Made by a program: the position numbers and the translations under genes. A model generated the notes under the pieces. That model saw nothing but the letters and a program-made list of their open reading frames with translations. It searched no databases and had not been told where the DNA came from. This document shows positions 1 to 8,914 of a stretch of DNA of 14,070 nt, one piece after another. The stretch comes from CAZGNZ01 sp964527215 (GTDB lineage: Bacteria > Fidelibacterota > Marinisomatia > SCGC-AAA003-L08 > JACNLC01). Positions within the stretch are counted from its first letter, which is position 1. The number at the start of each line of letters is the position of its first letter. The stretch spans positions 1-14,070 of the forward strand of contig CAZGNZ010000064.1 in assembly GCA_964527215.1 (NCBI GenBank), read 5' to 3'.

Positions 1-52
1 TCATGTAATTCATAGTGTTACGAGGTGACAATCAAGAAACGTTGGGACAGTA

Positions 53-3000
53 GTGCATTATTATAATAAAACTGTAACGGTTACTGAAGATCATCGGCAT
101 CTTGAAGAGTTTACGTTTAGTCAGACTATTCAGACATCCGAAGAGGAAACCTTTGTTGGAGCGAATGCTGATATCTATGTGGGAGGGGCAGTAAATTGGG
201 TTTATGCCTTAACCTACTCAATGAATTTTAATTCTGAATGTGGAATTGAAATTGATACCACCTTGACGATGGCTGAGAGTTCTTATGAAACCCAGTTTGC
301 CTTTTCTCAAAGTCATATCCTCAATGATCTTGTCATTGGACCTTTGATCAATTCTGACTCTGAATTCGATGATATTCAAAATGCTCTGGATTGGCTGGCT
401 TTAATCGAATCAGTACAGGAACTGAAAGAATCAGCTGAATCTGTTGAAACTATTTCCTTTGATGCCGGGGCTGCATATGAAAGCTCTTCCACAATCATTG
501 GTGCAACGATCAATTCAAATATCCATTCAGTAGCAATGGATACTTCTATTGCACGACAGGCAGGATTGTCTGTGGCGAATCGTACCATGGGCTGCCGTGA
601 AATTATTTACAGTATTATACAAGCCTCAATTATTTCATTTCCCGGAGCTGGTTGGATTGCTGAAGCAATAATTGAAATCTTGTTTGATGAAGATCAGCAA
701 ATTGATTTTGTTTTAGATACTGTCGAGTCCCTCTTAGGGGAAATTGGTGTAGATCTTGATCTGACAGAAGTCTGTAATGATAATAGTGGAATTAATGGCC
801 AAACCGTTGACATTATTAATGAGACAGTAATTGATACAACCATCCAAACCATAAATTCTACTTCTTTTGGATATGTGTTGACGGACGATGATATTGGCGA
901 CCATTTTATGGTGAATGTGCTCAATCTGGATCAGGCGGGATTTGGTCCGGCCTTTGAACTGGTCAGCGGAATCAGCAGCTGTCCATGGGAGAATTGGTCT
1001 GATACGGACTCCCTGCCGTCAACCATTCCGGTTGACTCACCGACTCTGGCGATTACACCGTCCATTCTGACAGATATCCCGCCCGATGACCAGGCTTCGT
1101 TCACATTGTTAATCGGGAATGAGAGTCCCATAGGGGCAGATCGCGAATACTGGCTGAGGATTATTAATGCCACCAATCCGGATGGAGCCGAAATAAGCGT
1201 GAACGGTGTTTTCATTGAGGATCATCTGTCCTATTTTGTAGAAGCAGGAACACAGATTGAAGCCACCATGCTGGTGGGTCGTGGGCCGGAGCAGTATAAA
1301 TATGAGGATATTGAGCTTCAGCTTGTTTCACCCTGTGAGTATGAGAACTGGGGGAACGGCGGAGTATTGCAGCTGGCGGATACGGTATCTTTTAATATTG
1401 ATTTCCAGGAGCCCTGCAGCGAAAGCCGTATCAGCAGTCCGGAGGATGGCTGGCTGATCACATCAGCAGATGCAGGAGATACACTCTGGGTGACGGTGGA
1501 TTCATTTGATCCGGCAGACTCAAATCTGGTAAGCATTGATCTGCAGTATCGCGGAGCTGCCGGTGGTGACTGGATAACCGGTTCCTCAATTCCTGCCGCA
1601 GACCTGATTAGCAATTATGAAATGCTCCCCTGGATTATAAGCCCAGACATTGTCACGGACGGGGAATATGAACTGCGGTCGCAGGCGGTTTGCAGCGGTG
1701 GGAAATATCCTGGTATATCGCCCGTGGTGAGCGGCTTTATTGACCGTTCTCCACCCCAGGTTCTGGGGATGCCGGAGCCGGTGGACGGCGTGCTTGGCCT
1801 CGATGATCAGATTCTTATCAATCTGGACGAATCCGTCAACTGTGATCTGATCAGTCCTGGTATGGGAGATATTCTGCTGGTGAATACTGAACTGTCTGAT
1901 TCTTTAGATTTTACGTTTACATGCTCCGGAACAACCATTACGATTGAACCGGGCATACAGAACTCCCTTATTGAAAACCAGACACTCCGGGCAGTGGTAA
2001 ACAATCTTACTGACAGTTTCGGCAATACTCGAATTGAACCCATTGAATGGGAATTCTTTGTCAATCGCAATCCGATTGAGTGGACTGGCGGGGGGATTGA
2101 AAACACGGTTCTGTATGTGGGAGAGGAATTCAGCACAACCCGCTGGCTGCAAAACAGCGGCGGGAGCAACCGCTCATGGAACATTATCAATGTTCCACCC
2201 TGGCTGGAAGTATATCCGCTTGACGGCACATTGACTCCCGGCAATCAGCAGGAAATTTCAATATCACTGACTGAACAAATGGGATACGGGCATTATTCCC
2301 AGACCCTGTATGCCAGTGGTACGATGGGTGATGAACCGCTTCCGGTGGATATCCGCATTCTCTGCCAGGAACCGGAGTGGTCAGTAATCCCGCAGGAATT
2401 CCAGCTCTCAATGAACATCATCGCTATTTTATATACGGAAAATGAACTTTCTGATGATGTCTATGATATGGTCGGCGTTTTTGTGGATGATGAGCTGCGC
2501 GGTTTTGCATCAGTGGATTACTACCCGGAGCTGGATGGTCTGGGGGACAGTCACCCTTATGAGGTCTATCTGACGGTTTTCAGCAACAGTCCATATGGGG
2601 AAGAACTGCGCATGGAAGTCTGGGATGCGTCGGAATGCCGGCTGCTGGGACAGGTGGATGAAACGTTCACTTTTAATGTGAATACCATACTGGGTACAAC
2701 CACAGCCCCGGTGACGATTACGGCCACGGATCAGATCATCCGTGAGTATGAGTTTCTTCCGGGGTGGAACTGGTTTTCTCTGAATCTGACCAACGATGAT
2801 ATGTCAATCTCCAATGTCCTCAGTTCGTTAAGTCCAAACAGGGGAGATCTGATAAAAACACTCTCCGGACAATTTACACAGTACTCAGACTCCTGCTGGT
2901 ATGGGACATTGCTTACAATCGAAAATGACGATTTGTACCTTGTCCGGATAGCCAGTCAGGACACACTTGAGATGATGGGGCGTCCTGTTGATCTTGAATC

Positions 3001-3949
3001 CACCAGCATCCAGATAGATGACGGATGGAACTGGATCAGCTATTTGCCGCAGCAAAGTTATGAACTGAATGATGCACTGGATTCACTATCCTCACACACT
3101 GGTGATTTGATCAAGGGTCAAAGCAGTTTCGCCATGTTTACGCAAGGTCTGGGCTGGATTGGTGACCTGTACTACATGAATCCGGGAGCAGGATACAAGC
3201 TCTACTCATTAACGGAAGACAGTTTGAGGTATCCCTTTTATGTTGGACCGGTACTTGGCCGCGTCCTGTCAGAAGTGGATGCTGCGGAAGAAACCACCCT
3301 TTCGGGGTCCGGCTGGCAGGTCATTCCCGGTGAATGGGAAAACACCATGTCCTGTATTAGTCAAATCCAATGCCCGGACACCGGATGGTCACAGGATGAA
3401 TTGATTATTGGGGCATTCTGTAATGGTGTTTGTTGTGGAGTTGCACAACCTCAAACCGTTCAGGAACTGGATGAAATCATGTTTTTCCTCACGATCTATG
3501 GCAGTTCAAATGGGTCTGACATTGTATTGAAAGTGTATAATGAAGAAACAGGGGATGAGTATGAGCTGATTGATGAACTCGTATTTGAAGCTAATGCCAT
3601 TCTTGGTTCTGTGCTGACTCCGCTGCAGTGGACCGTGGATCTGCTTGGCAAAGACCAAAACAATATCCCGACGGAATTCAGTCTGAAGCAGAATTATCCC
3701 AATCCATTTAACGGCAGGACAACAATCCGTTATGCGGTTCCGCAAAAGGAGTTTGTGGAGCTGGCGGTGTACAATCTATCCGGCCAGAAGGTCAGTTCGC
3801 TTGTATTGGAAACCCAGAATGCCGGATTCCATGAAGTGCAGTGGAACGGCTGTGATGACACAGGTAGGCCGCTGCCGTCAGGTGTGTATTTCTGCCGGTT
3901 CCAGGCAGGTGAGTATCTCGGTAATACTAAAATTGTGTTGTTGAAGTAG
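53..3949 (+). CDS. Large modular surface protein with type IX secretion C-terminal sorting domain (N-terminus incomplete)
   Basis: This looks like the C-terminal part of a giant exported, cell-surface protein. From the GTG at 53, the visible order is: a Ser/Thr-rich N-terminal region (about 1-320); beta-rich Ig/fibronectin-like segments (about 327-560); an Ig-like 'DRSPPQVLGMPEP' domain (about 563-665); a domain with 'PPWLEVYPLDGTLTPG' (about 671-770); a 'W-V-P..F..SM' module (773-892); two 'GWNWFS/GWNWIS' modules (about 897-980 and 983-1063); a second W-V-P module (1085-1193); and a type IX sorting domain (about 1203-1298) with 'LKQNYPNPFNG' and a 'PLPSGVYFCRF...TKIVLLK' end. Known of the family: such C-termini direct export through the PorSS/T9SS. 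There is no signal peptide at 53 and the in-frame stop lies at 26-28, so the true start is probably further upstream and lost to a frameshift or rearrangement; GTG 53 is only the first usable codon. The next gene follows after 11 bases. The ligand or substrate is unknown. Confidence 0.8.
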   Translation: MHYYNKTVTVTEDHRHLEEFTFSQTIQTSEEETFVGANADIYVGGAVNWVYALTYSMNFNSECGIEIDTTLTMAESSYETQFAFSQSHILNDLVIGPLINSDSEFDDIQNALDWLALIESVQELKESAESVETISFDAGAAYESSSTIIGATINSNIHSVAMDTSIARQAGLSVANRTMGCREIIYSIIQASIISFPGAGWIAEAIIEILFDEDQQIDFVLDTVESLLGEIGVDLDLTEVCNDNSGINGQTVDIINETVIDTTIQTINSTSFGYVLTDDDIGDHFMVNVLNLDQAGFGPAFELVSGISSCPWENWSDTDSLPSTIPVDSPTLAITPSILTDIPPDDQASFTLLIGNESPIGADREYWLRIINATNPDGAEISVNGVFIEDHLSYFVEAGTQIEATMLVGRGPEQYKYEDIELQLVSPCEYENWGNGGVLQLADTVSFNIDFQEPCSESRISSPEDGWLITSADAGDTLWVTVDSFDPADSNLVSIDLQYRGAAGGDWITGSSIPAADLISNYEMLPWIISPDIVTDGEYELRSQAVCSGGKYPGISPVVSGFIDRSPPQVLGMPEPVDGVLGLDDQILINLDESVNCDLISPGMGDILLVNTELSDSLDFTFTCSGTTITIEPGIQNSLIENQTLRAVVNNLTDSFGNTRIEPIEWEFFVNRNPIEWTGGGIENTVLYVGEEFSTTRWLQNSGGSNRSWNIINVPPWLEVYPLDGTLTPGNQQEISISLTEQMGYGHYSQTLYASGTMGDEPLPVDIRILCQEPEWSVIPQEFQLSMNIIAILYTENELSDDVYDMVGVFVDDELRGFASVDYYPELDGLGDSHPYEVYLTVFSNSPYGEELRMEVWDASECRLLGQVDETFTFNVNTILGTTTAPVTITATDQIIREYEFLPGWNWFSLNLTNDDMSISNVLSSLSPNRGDLIKTLSGQFTQYSDSCWYGTLLTIENDDLYLVRIASQDTLEMMGRPVDLESTSIQIDDGWNWISYLPQQSYELNDALDSLSSHTGDLIKGQSSFAMFTQGLGWIGDLYYMNPGAGYKLYSLTEDSLRYPFYVGPVLGRVLSEVDAAEETTLSGSGWQVIPGEWENTMSCISQIQCPDTGWSQDELIIGAFCNGVCCGVAQPQTVQELDEIMFFLTIYGSSNGSDIVLKVYNEETGDEYELIDELVFEANAILGSVLTPLQWTVDLLGKDQNNIPTEFSLKQNYPNPFNGRTTIRYAVPQKEFVELAVYNLSGQKVSSLVLETQNAGFHEVQWNGCDDTGRPLPSGVYFCRFQAGEYLGNTKIVLLK

Positions 3950-3952
3950 GAG
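3948..3952 (+). promoter_or_regulatory. Shine-Dalgarno site overlapping the upstream stop codon
   Basis: AGGAG sits across the TAG stop of the preceding gene, 8 bases before the ATG at 3961. It is only 2 bases from the alternative GTG at 3955. This spacing favours ATG 3961 as the start and suggests translational coupling of the two surface-protein genes. Confidence 0.6.
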
Positions 3953-3960
3953 CAGTGAAC

Positions 3961-6900
3961 ATGAAACCAAAATGGATGCCGAACCAGACAATGCGTATGT
4001 TATTGATGCTGCTAACAGTACTGCTGAGTTCACTGATGGCGCAGCCGGACTGGAATGTCAATCCGGAGAATTTTACGTTCCAGTCTGAAATGAGAGCGGA
4101 ACTGTATCTTGATTATGAATTGACAACTGATCCGGGAAACATCGTAGGCGTGTTTGCCGGGACAGAGTGCCGGGGATTGGCACAGCCCGTGTATGTCTTT
4201 GATACCTGGATGTACTTTCTGGAAATATATTCAGATACGGAAGGAGAAATTCTGACTTTTCAAGCCTATATCGCCTCGGAAGAAGTGAGTGTTAATGTGC
4301 TTGAAACCATTGTATTTGAACCTGATCAGATGTATGGTTCACCCTTTTCTCCTTTTGAATTGAATGCGATCCTGCACTTTGATAACCCCCCGGAGCTGCT
4401 GGAAATTCCGGATCAGGCCGTTAATTTTGGTGAGGAATTTCTGCCAATCAGTCTGGATGATTATCTGATTGAACTTGATGGAGATAACATCCTCTGGTCA
4501 TGGATTGGGGATGCGAATCTGGCCATTGAGATAGATGAGGAAAACATTGTCACTCTTGAACCGCTTAATCCTGACTGGACAGGTTCGGAGTTGATAACCT
4601 TCATCGCCGCAGATGATACACAGGCGGGCTTAAGTGCATCCGAGAGCGTGATGTTTACCATCAATCCCGAAGATCATTTACCGGAACTCCTGGATATTCC
4701 CGACCAGATAATAGAGGTAGGATCGGATTTTCCAGTCATTGATCTGGATGACTATCTGATAGAATCAGATGGTGATGAGACAGTGTGGAGCTGGACATTT
4801 CTGGATCCGGTTGTCTCGGAAGATGTTCCGGAATGGCAGGTTGATCCGTCGGATTTTGAGCAGACCATGACCCTGACAACTATCGTTACCGTCAGAGGAG
4901 AATTGTCTGAAGGTCCGGATGATATTCTGGCCGCTTTTTACGAAGATGAGTGCCGCGGGATTGTTAATCCCATCAATATTTTGGATGGCTGGTATTTTTT
5001 CCTGACGATTTATTCCAATAATAATGGAGAGGAACTGACCTTTAAATACTACGATTCGGAAAATGCGGTGGTGGTCCCGGTCGTGGAAAGCATCACGTTT
5101 GTATCAAATGCAATCCACGGTAACCCGGATGAGCCTGAACATCTTCATGCAGAATTCCTGCGTCTGGAGATTGATGATCAAAATCAGCCGCAGATTGAAA
5201 TCGTTGATCCCGACTGGCTGGGCAGTGAAATGGTAGTATATACCGTTACAGATGTAAACACTCTGAATCAGTACAGTGCCAGTGATATCGTCACCTACAC
5301 AGTTGCCAGTTCAAATGATTTGCCCCCCTTTATTCAGGAAATACCGGACCAGACGACCCTGGAGGACGTGCCATTTCCGCTACTTGACCTGGATGATTAC
5401 CTGCTTGAACTGGATGGTGATGAGGTGATTTGGAGTTACGGTGGAAATGATGAGCTGCTGGCGGTACTGGATGATGCAAATGTCCTGACGGTTTCAGCTC
5501 CGTATGAACACTGGTTCGGCAGTGAAATCATCACTTTGGTGGCCACGGACAATACGCAGAATCAGCTGTCTGATTTAAGGCAGGTTCAGTTCAACGTGGA
5601 ATCTCAGAATGATGCTCCGATCCTCACCAGCGAATTTCCTGATCTTGAACTGATACTGGAAAATCAGGTGGTTGTTGATATGGATGTTTTCATCGATGTG
5701 GAGAATGATCCTGTCTTATACCAAGTTATTTCGACCGACGAATCCGTTCTGGTTTTGAATTATGAATTTCCCAATATCGAGTTATACGGTGCTGGGATGG
5801 GTTCTGCTCAGGTTGTCGTCACTGCTTCTGATAACTCCGGCGGTGTCACTCAAACGGATTTCAATGTAGAAGTGATTTGCGGAACCGTTGTTGACTGTGC
5901 CGGTGTCTGCGGAGGTGAGGCCTTTACTGACAGCTGCGGTGAATGCGTGGGCGGGACTACAGGACTCACTCCAGGTTATACTCTGGACTGCAACAATGAC
6001 TGCAGCGGCACGGCATACTTTGATGACTGCAATGTCTGCTCCGGAGGAAATACAGGCCACACTCCAAATTCTGATATTGATGACTGCGGCGTATGTTTTG
6101 GCGAGAATTCGGAAATGGACTGCAACGGAGACTGCTTTGGACTGGCTTTTCTGGATGACTGCGGTGTCTGTTCCGAAGGCAATTCGGAGCATATCGAGAA
6201 CAGTGATAAGGATTGCACCGGACTTTGTTTCGGGTCCGCATTTCTGGATGATTGCGGATACTGCGTTGAGGGGACAACGGGATTATCTGACCTGTTTGCC
6301 GATCAGGGATGCGGGTGTAATGTACCTGGACCGATAACAGTCTGCGAAGACTGGGATGGCGATGGATACGGTGAATCCGGGACTGAGTCGGAGTATTGTG
6401 AATATCTGGGTCTGAATCTCACAGAAAACTCGATGTATGCTGAAATTATCCCCGAAAACTGGGTTCAGGACTGCAGTGATCAGTATGATGACGGAATTGT
6501 GTCGATCCTGTTTGGAGCTTATGACAACAGCGGACAGGAAAACGGTACTTTGTCGATACGATATGAATCAGATGTGGAAATCTTTGGTTTTCAGTTTAAT
6601 ATCAGCGGGATAACCATCATTAACTGTCAAACAGACAATGAGTGGTTTGAAGTTTCTGTCAATCCGGATAACGGGCAGGTGATCGGGCTGTCGTTCACTG
6701 GCGGTGTGTACGAATCCGGTTCCGGTGATCTGGTTATTATCAGCTACGAGTACAGCCAGAATGATGTGGAGGTCTGCCTGTCGGAAGTCATTGTGGCAGC
6801 TGCGCCGGGACATACTCCGGAGGTTCAGTTTTCAGATTGTCTGCTGACAGAAGCACCGCCCTTCGACTGCAATGATGTCCCCAATGGCACCGCATTTATG

Positions 6901-7431
6901 GATGACTGTCAGGTTTGCTCCGGCGGGGATACCGGTCATATCCCAAATTCGGATATTGATGACTGCGGAATCTGTTTTGGTGAAAATGCCGCAATGGACT
7001 GTAACGGCGACTGCTTTGGTTCAGCGTTCCTTGATATCTGCGAAGTCTGTTCGGAAGGGAATACGGGGCATCCTGCCGGAATTGATATGGATTGTGCGGG
7101 GGTGTGCTTTGGAGAAGCATATTATGATGATTGCGGTGTCTGCGATGATATCCCCGAAAATGACAATGAAACCTGCGGCGGCTGTACTGATCCAGCGGCA
7201 ATGAATTTTTCACAGGGTGCCACTTTTGATGACGGCAGCTGTACCTATTGGGGTGATTTCAACGGTGATGCATCGACGGATGTTACGGATATAATCCTAT
7301 TGATTGATCTGTTTTTAAATGAATACAATCCGACAGAATACCAGCTTCTCACCTGCGACATGATTCCGGATGGTACTTTGAATATTCTGGATGTGGTGCA
7401 GATAATTCATATCATCATTGACGGGACCTAA
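3961..7431 (+). CDS. Secreted multidomain protein: cadherin-like repeats, Cys-rich repeats, cohesin-like domain, C-terminal dockerin
   Basis: An exported protein of 1156 residues, probably acting outside the cell in adhesion or protein assembly. The N-terminus is a Sec signal peptide (Lys/Arg, then 'MLLMLLTVLLSSLMA', likely cleaved before QPDW). Next come a W-V-P module (31-135), a cadherin-like repeat with 'EIPDQ...LDDYLIELDGD' (141-238), a second such repeat split by another W-V-P module (239-454), a third (455-547), and a divergent fourth (548-639). A Cys-rich block of 'DDCGVC' and 'DCNGDCFG' units (640-790), a cohesin-like beta domain (about 843-961) and a second Cys-rich block (968-1093) ending 'CTDPAAMNFS...DDGSC' follow. 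Residues 1099-1156 form a dockerin: 'DFNGDASTDVTD' and 'DMIPDGTLNILD' keep most calcium-loop positions. There is no type IX sorting domain, unlike the upstream partner. Binding partners are unknown. The start is ATG 3961, chosen for its ribosome-binding site. Confidence 0.85.
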   Translation: MKPKWMPNQTMRMLLMLLTVLLSSLMAQPDWNVNPENFTFQSEMRAELYLDYELTTDPGNIVGVFAGTECRGLAQPVYVFDTWMYFLEIYSDTEGEILTFQAYIASEEVSVNVLETIVFEPDQMYGSPFSPFELNAILHFDNPPELLEIPDQAVNFGEEFLPISLDDYLIELDGDNILWSWIGDANLAIEIDEENIVTLEPLNPDWTGSELITFIAADDTQAGLSASESVMFTINPEDHLPELLDIPDQIIEVGSDFPVIDLDDYLIESDGDETVWSWTFLDPVVSEDVPEWQVDPSDFEQTMTLTTIVTVRGELSEGPDDILAAFYEDECRGIVNPINILDGWYFFLTIYSNNNGEELTFKYYDSENAVVVPVVESITFVSNAIHGNPDEPEHLHAEFLRLEIDDQNQPQIEIVDPDWLGSEMVVYTVTDVNTLNQYSASDIVTYTVASSNDLPPFIQEIPDQTTLEDVPFPLLDLDDYLLELDGDEVIWSYGGNDELLAVLDDANVLTVSAPYEHWFGSEIITLVATDNTQNQLSDLRQVQFNVESQNDAPILTSEFPDLELILENQVVVDMDVFIDVENDPVLYQVISTDESVLVLNYEFPNIELYGAGMGSAQVVVTASDNSGGVTQTDFNVEVICGTVVDCAGVCGGEAFTDSCGECVGGTTGLTPGYTLDCNNDCSGTAYFDDCNVCSGGNTGHTPNSDIDDCGVCFGENSEMDCNGDCFGLAFLDDCGVCSEGNSEHIENSDKDCTGLCFGSAFLDDCGYCVEGTTGLSDLFADQGCGCNVPGPITVCEDWDGDGYGESGTESEYCEYLGLNLTENSMYAEIIPENWVQDCSDQYDDGIVSILFGAYDNSGQENGTLSIRYESDVEIFGFQFNISGITIINCQTDNEWFEVSVNPDNGQVIGLSFTGGVYESGSGDLVIISYEYSQNDVEVCLSEVIVAAAPGHTPEVQFSDCLLTEAPPFDCNDVPNGTAFMDDCQVCSGGDTGHIPNSDIDDCGICFGENAAMDCNGDCFGSAFLDICEVCSEGNTGHPAGIDMDCAGVCFGEAYYDDCGVCDDIPENDNETCGGCTDPAAMNFSQGATFDDGSCTYWGDFNGDASTDVTDIILLIDLFLNEYNPTEYQLLTCDMIPDGTLNILDVVQIIHIIIDGT
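4825..5155 (+). repeat. Nested W-V-P module inside the second cadherin-like repeat
   Basis: The roughly 105-residue module beginning 'EWQVDPSDFEQTM' and ending near 'HGNPDEPEHL' interrupts a cadherin-like repeat. That repeat starts at about 4675 ('LLDIPDQ...DGDETVWSW') and resumes at about 5156 ('LRLEIDDQ...DPDWLGSE'). The intact neighbours at 4381-4674 and 5323-5614 show what the uninterrupted repeat looks like. Confidence 0.7.
6022..6192 (+). repeat. 171-bp coding duplication, copy 1 (Cys-rich unit)
   Basis: It encodes 57 residues running from 'DDCNVCSGGNTGH' to 'VCSEGNSEH'. It aligns without gaps to 6901-7071; in a 60-base stretch I counted by hand (6061-6120 against 6940-6999), 49 of 60 bases match. 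Confidence 0.75.
6901..7071 (+). repeat. 171-bp coding duplication, copy 2 (Cys-rich unit)
   Basis: Second copy of the 57-residue Cys-rich unit, 879 bases downstream of copy 1, with the cohesin-like domain lying between the copies. Copy 2 has lost one Cys position of the pattern ('FLDICEVC' instead of 'FLDDCGVC'). Confidence 0.75.
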
Positions 7432-7583
7432 GGTATAGCAGCAATCTTCCGTCAAGCTTTTATTTGTGCTGTATTTAACAACCTGTGTCTTCAGTGTGTG
7501 GGTGTTGCCGATTACTGAGAGCGGTGGTAAGTACGACTCTGCAAATGCAGGTTTTGATGTGGGTGTGTGGTGCGGTCGATGGA
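7432..7583. other. Convergent intergenic spacer, no recognisable element
   Basis: These 152 bases separate the stop of the dockerin protein (+) from the stop of the DUF89 gene (-). A terminator serving both would be expected here, but I see no convincing GC-rich hairpin with a T run. Confidence 0.4.
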
Positions 7584-8432
7584 TTATCTGAAAGAATCCT
7601 GCACCACCACCATGTCATTTTTGCTGACACCCAGTAATTTGGCAATTGGGTGGCATTTAGCGATCAGCAGAAAAAAGATATTGGGATGGGTGTTATCCAT
7701 CAGTCCTTCGAAGTTTCCCTGACCTTTGGATATGATGAGATCGGCTTTGTAAAATTCTGCAGTAAACTCATCTGAACAAAATTCCAAAATAGTTGAGGGT
7801 GCATCAGAACCGTTGGATATCACCCTGCAGATATTATTCATGCCTGCCTGTTCAGCATCATCCAGTGTAACATCGTTGATAACCGGTTCCCCTCTCACCG
7901 CATAGGTAAGGTTCGGGTGATTCATTGTTTCAATGAACAGCCTGTCAAAAATGATCTCGCCGCAGTTATCACCCAGGTATAATACATGCTTTGCGTTGCG
8001 GATTTGATTTTCCAGGTCCGCCGTCATATCAATCTTTAAGTTTTTTCGGTACAGGGATTCGACCTGATCTGCAATGCTGCCGGTTGCACTGTTTGCCCCA
8101 TAGTCTATGATATTGCCGATAACAGCCAGCTTTGCAGCGGTTGAAAATGGATTACTGCTCCGGTTCACGACATCTTTCCAGTGTGAGTACTTGTTTAGTA
8201 GAATTTCATTGGCAGATGACTTTTCTTCCGCGTACAAATCTGTCGTTTTCAGGTGAGATCTGGCCATTCGGTGGATTTCAGCTGCCAGCTCCGGGTTGGC
8301 CATTTTCCAGTTGGCTTCAATCAGTTTATGGAGAGCAAAGACAAAGGCTTCGGAAACAGTGCTGTCCGGTTTAAATTTTTCGATCAGTTTTTCAATTGTC
8401 CGTAAATGGCAGAAATAGCATTCATGTCTCAT
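7584..8432 (-). CDS. DUF89 / ARMT1-type metal-dependent damage-control phosphatase
   Basis: A 282-residue cytoplasmic protein of the DUF89 superfamily. Characterised members are Mn/Co/Ni-dependent phosphatases that hydrolyse harmful or damaged phosphometabolites, in some cases sugar phosphates. Diagnostic motifs are all present: an N-terminal CxxC (C5, C8), 'LGDNCGEIIFD' (154-163, with metal and phosphate ligands D155, N156, E159), 'RGEPVINDVT' (180-189), 'SKGQGNFEGL' (235-244) and 'KCHPIA' (259-264). The CxxC plus the short helical N-terminal domain fits the prokaryotic stand-alone subfamily, and the length is typical. GAGG lies 7 bases before the ATG. It is a single gene, convergent with the surface-protein operon, and its neighbours give no clue to the substrate. 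The family is firm; the substrate is unknown. Confidence 0.88.
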   Translation of the reverse strand: MRHECYFCHLRTIEKLIEKFKPDSTVSEAFVFALHKLIEANWKMANPELAAEIHRMARSHLKTTDLYAEEKSSANEILLNKYSHWKDVVNRSSNPFSTAAKLAVIGNIIDYGANSATGSIADQVESLYRKNLKIDMTADLENQIRNAKHVLYLGDNCGEIIFDRLFIETMNHPNLTYAVRGEPVINDVTLDDAEQAGMNNICRVISNGSDAPSTILEFCSDEFTAEFYKADLIISKGQGNFEGLMDNTHPNIFFLLIAKCHPIAKLLGVSKNDMVVVQDSFR

Positions 8433-8914
8433 TACTGTCCTCAGTCAGATGTTTGTATCTAAGTTCGCATCATATTGGAATAAACAGCAAAATCAGCACT
8501 GAAAATTAGTGTGGTTTTTTAGGATATAAAAAACGGATATGTGCCTCTTGATAAGGTGGCTGCCTCAGGTGTTTTTCTGATCTGCGGTCTCAATCCGGTG
8601 ACTCAGCGGCGAATGATGGTTTTGTGTTTTTGGAAAACGGACGCATTCGGCAGGGGTGTGCATTTTTTAAGATACGGAAAAACAGGGTATCCTGAAATAT
8701 ACATCATGCCGTAAAATTCCAATACCAAAACACTCAGTGATTCGAAAGAGAAACCGCGTATTCGAAGAATTCAAAATTCCTGCTGATTGACAGATATCCA
8801 CATTGTGGGTTCCCGGTTTCGCAGGACTGTGGGATTCCTGCTTCATGGGCAAGGTTCGAATCATTCATTACACATGGGTGGAAAGAATTTGTTATTTTAA
8901 TAAAGATAAAAAAT
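8433..8914. other. 482-bp intergenic region between divergent genes
   Basis: It should contain the promoters of the DUF89 gene (-) and of the 403-residue protein (+). The last 30 bases before 8915 are very AT-rich. I find no RNA gene, no convincing coding frame and no clear repeat here. The 65-codon reverse frame at 8667-8864 has no recognisable homology and no good ribosome-binding site. Confidence 0.4.

Noticed and set aside
1807..2244. 145-codon reverse frame inside the first surface protein
   Set aside because: It lies wholly inside a strongly supported gene, and its translation has no domain or coding-like pattern.
3955..3957. GTG as the start of the second surface protein
   Set aside because: It lies only 2 bases after AGGAG, whereas ATG 3961 has ideal spacing of 8 bases and leads directly into the signal peptide.
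5782..6337. Several overlapping open frames on both strands within the Cys-rich block
   Set aside because: They are shadows of the repetitive Cys-rich coding sequence and have no ribosome-binding sites or recognisable domains.
5888..7240. Periodic repeats that could suggest a CRISPR array
   Set aside because: The periodicity is in the protein (DDCGVC / DCNGDCFG units) within one long open frame. The nucleotide units are diverged and there are no unique spacers.
8855..8864. tRNA-like T-loop string GGTTCGAATC
   Set aside because: The five bases on either side of TTCGAAT (CAAGG and CATTC) do not form a T stem, and no acceptor or anticodon arm fits around it.
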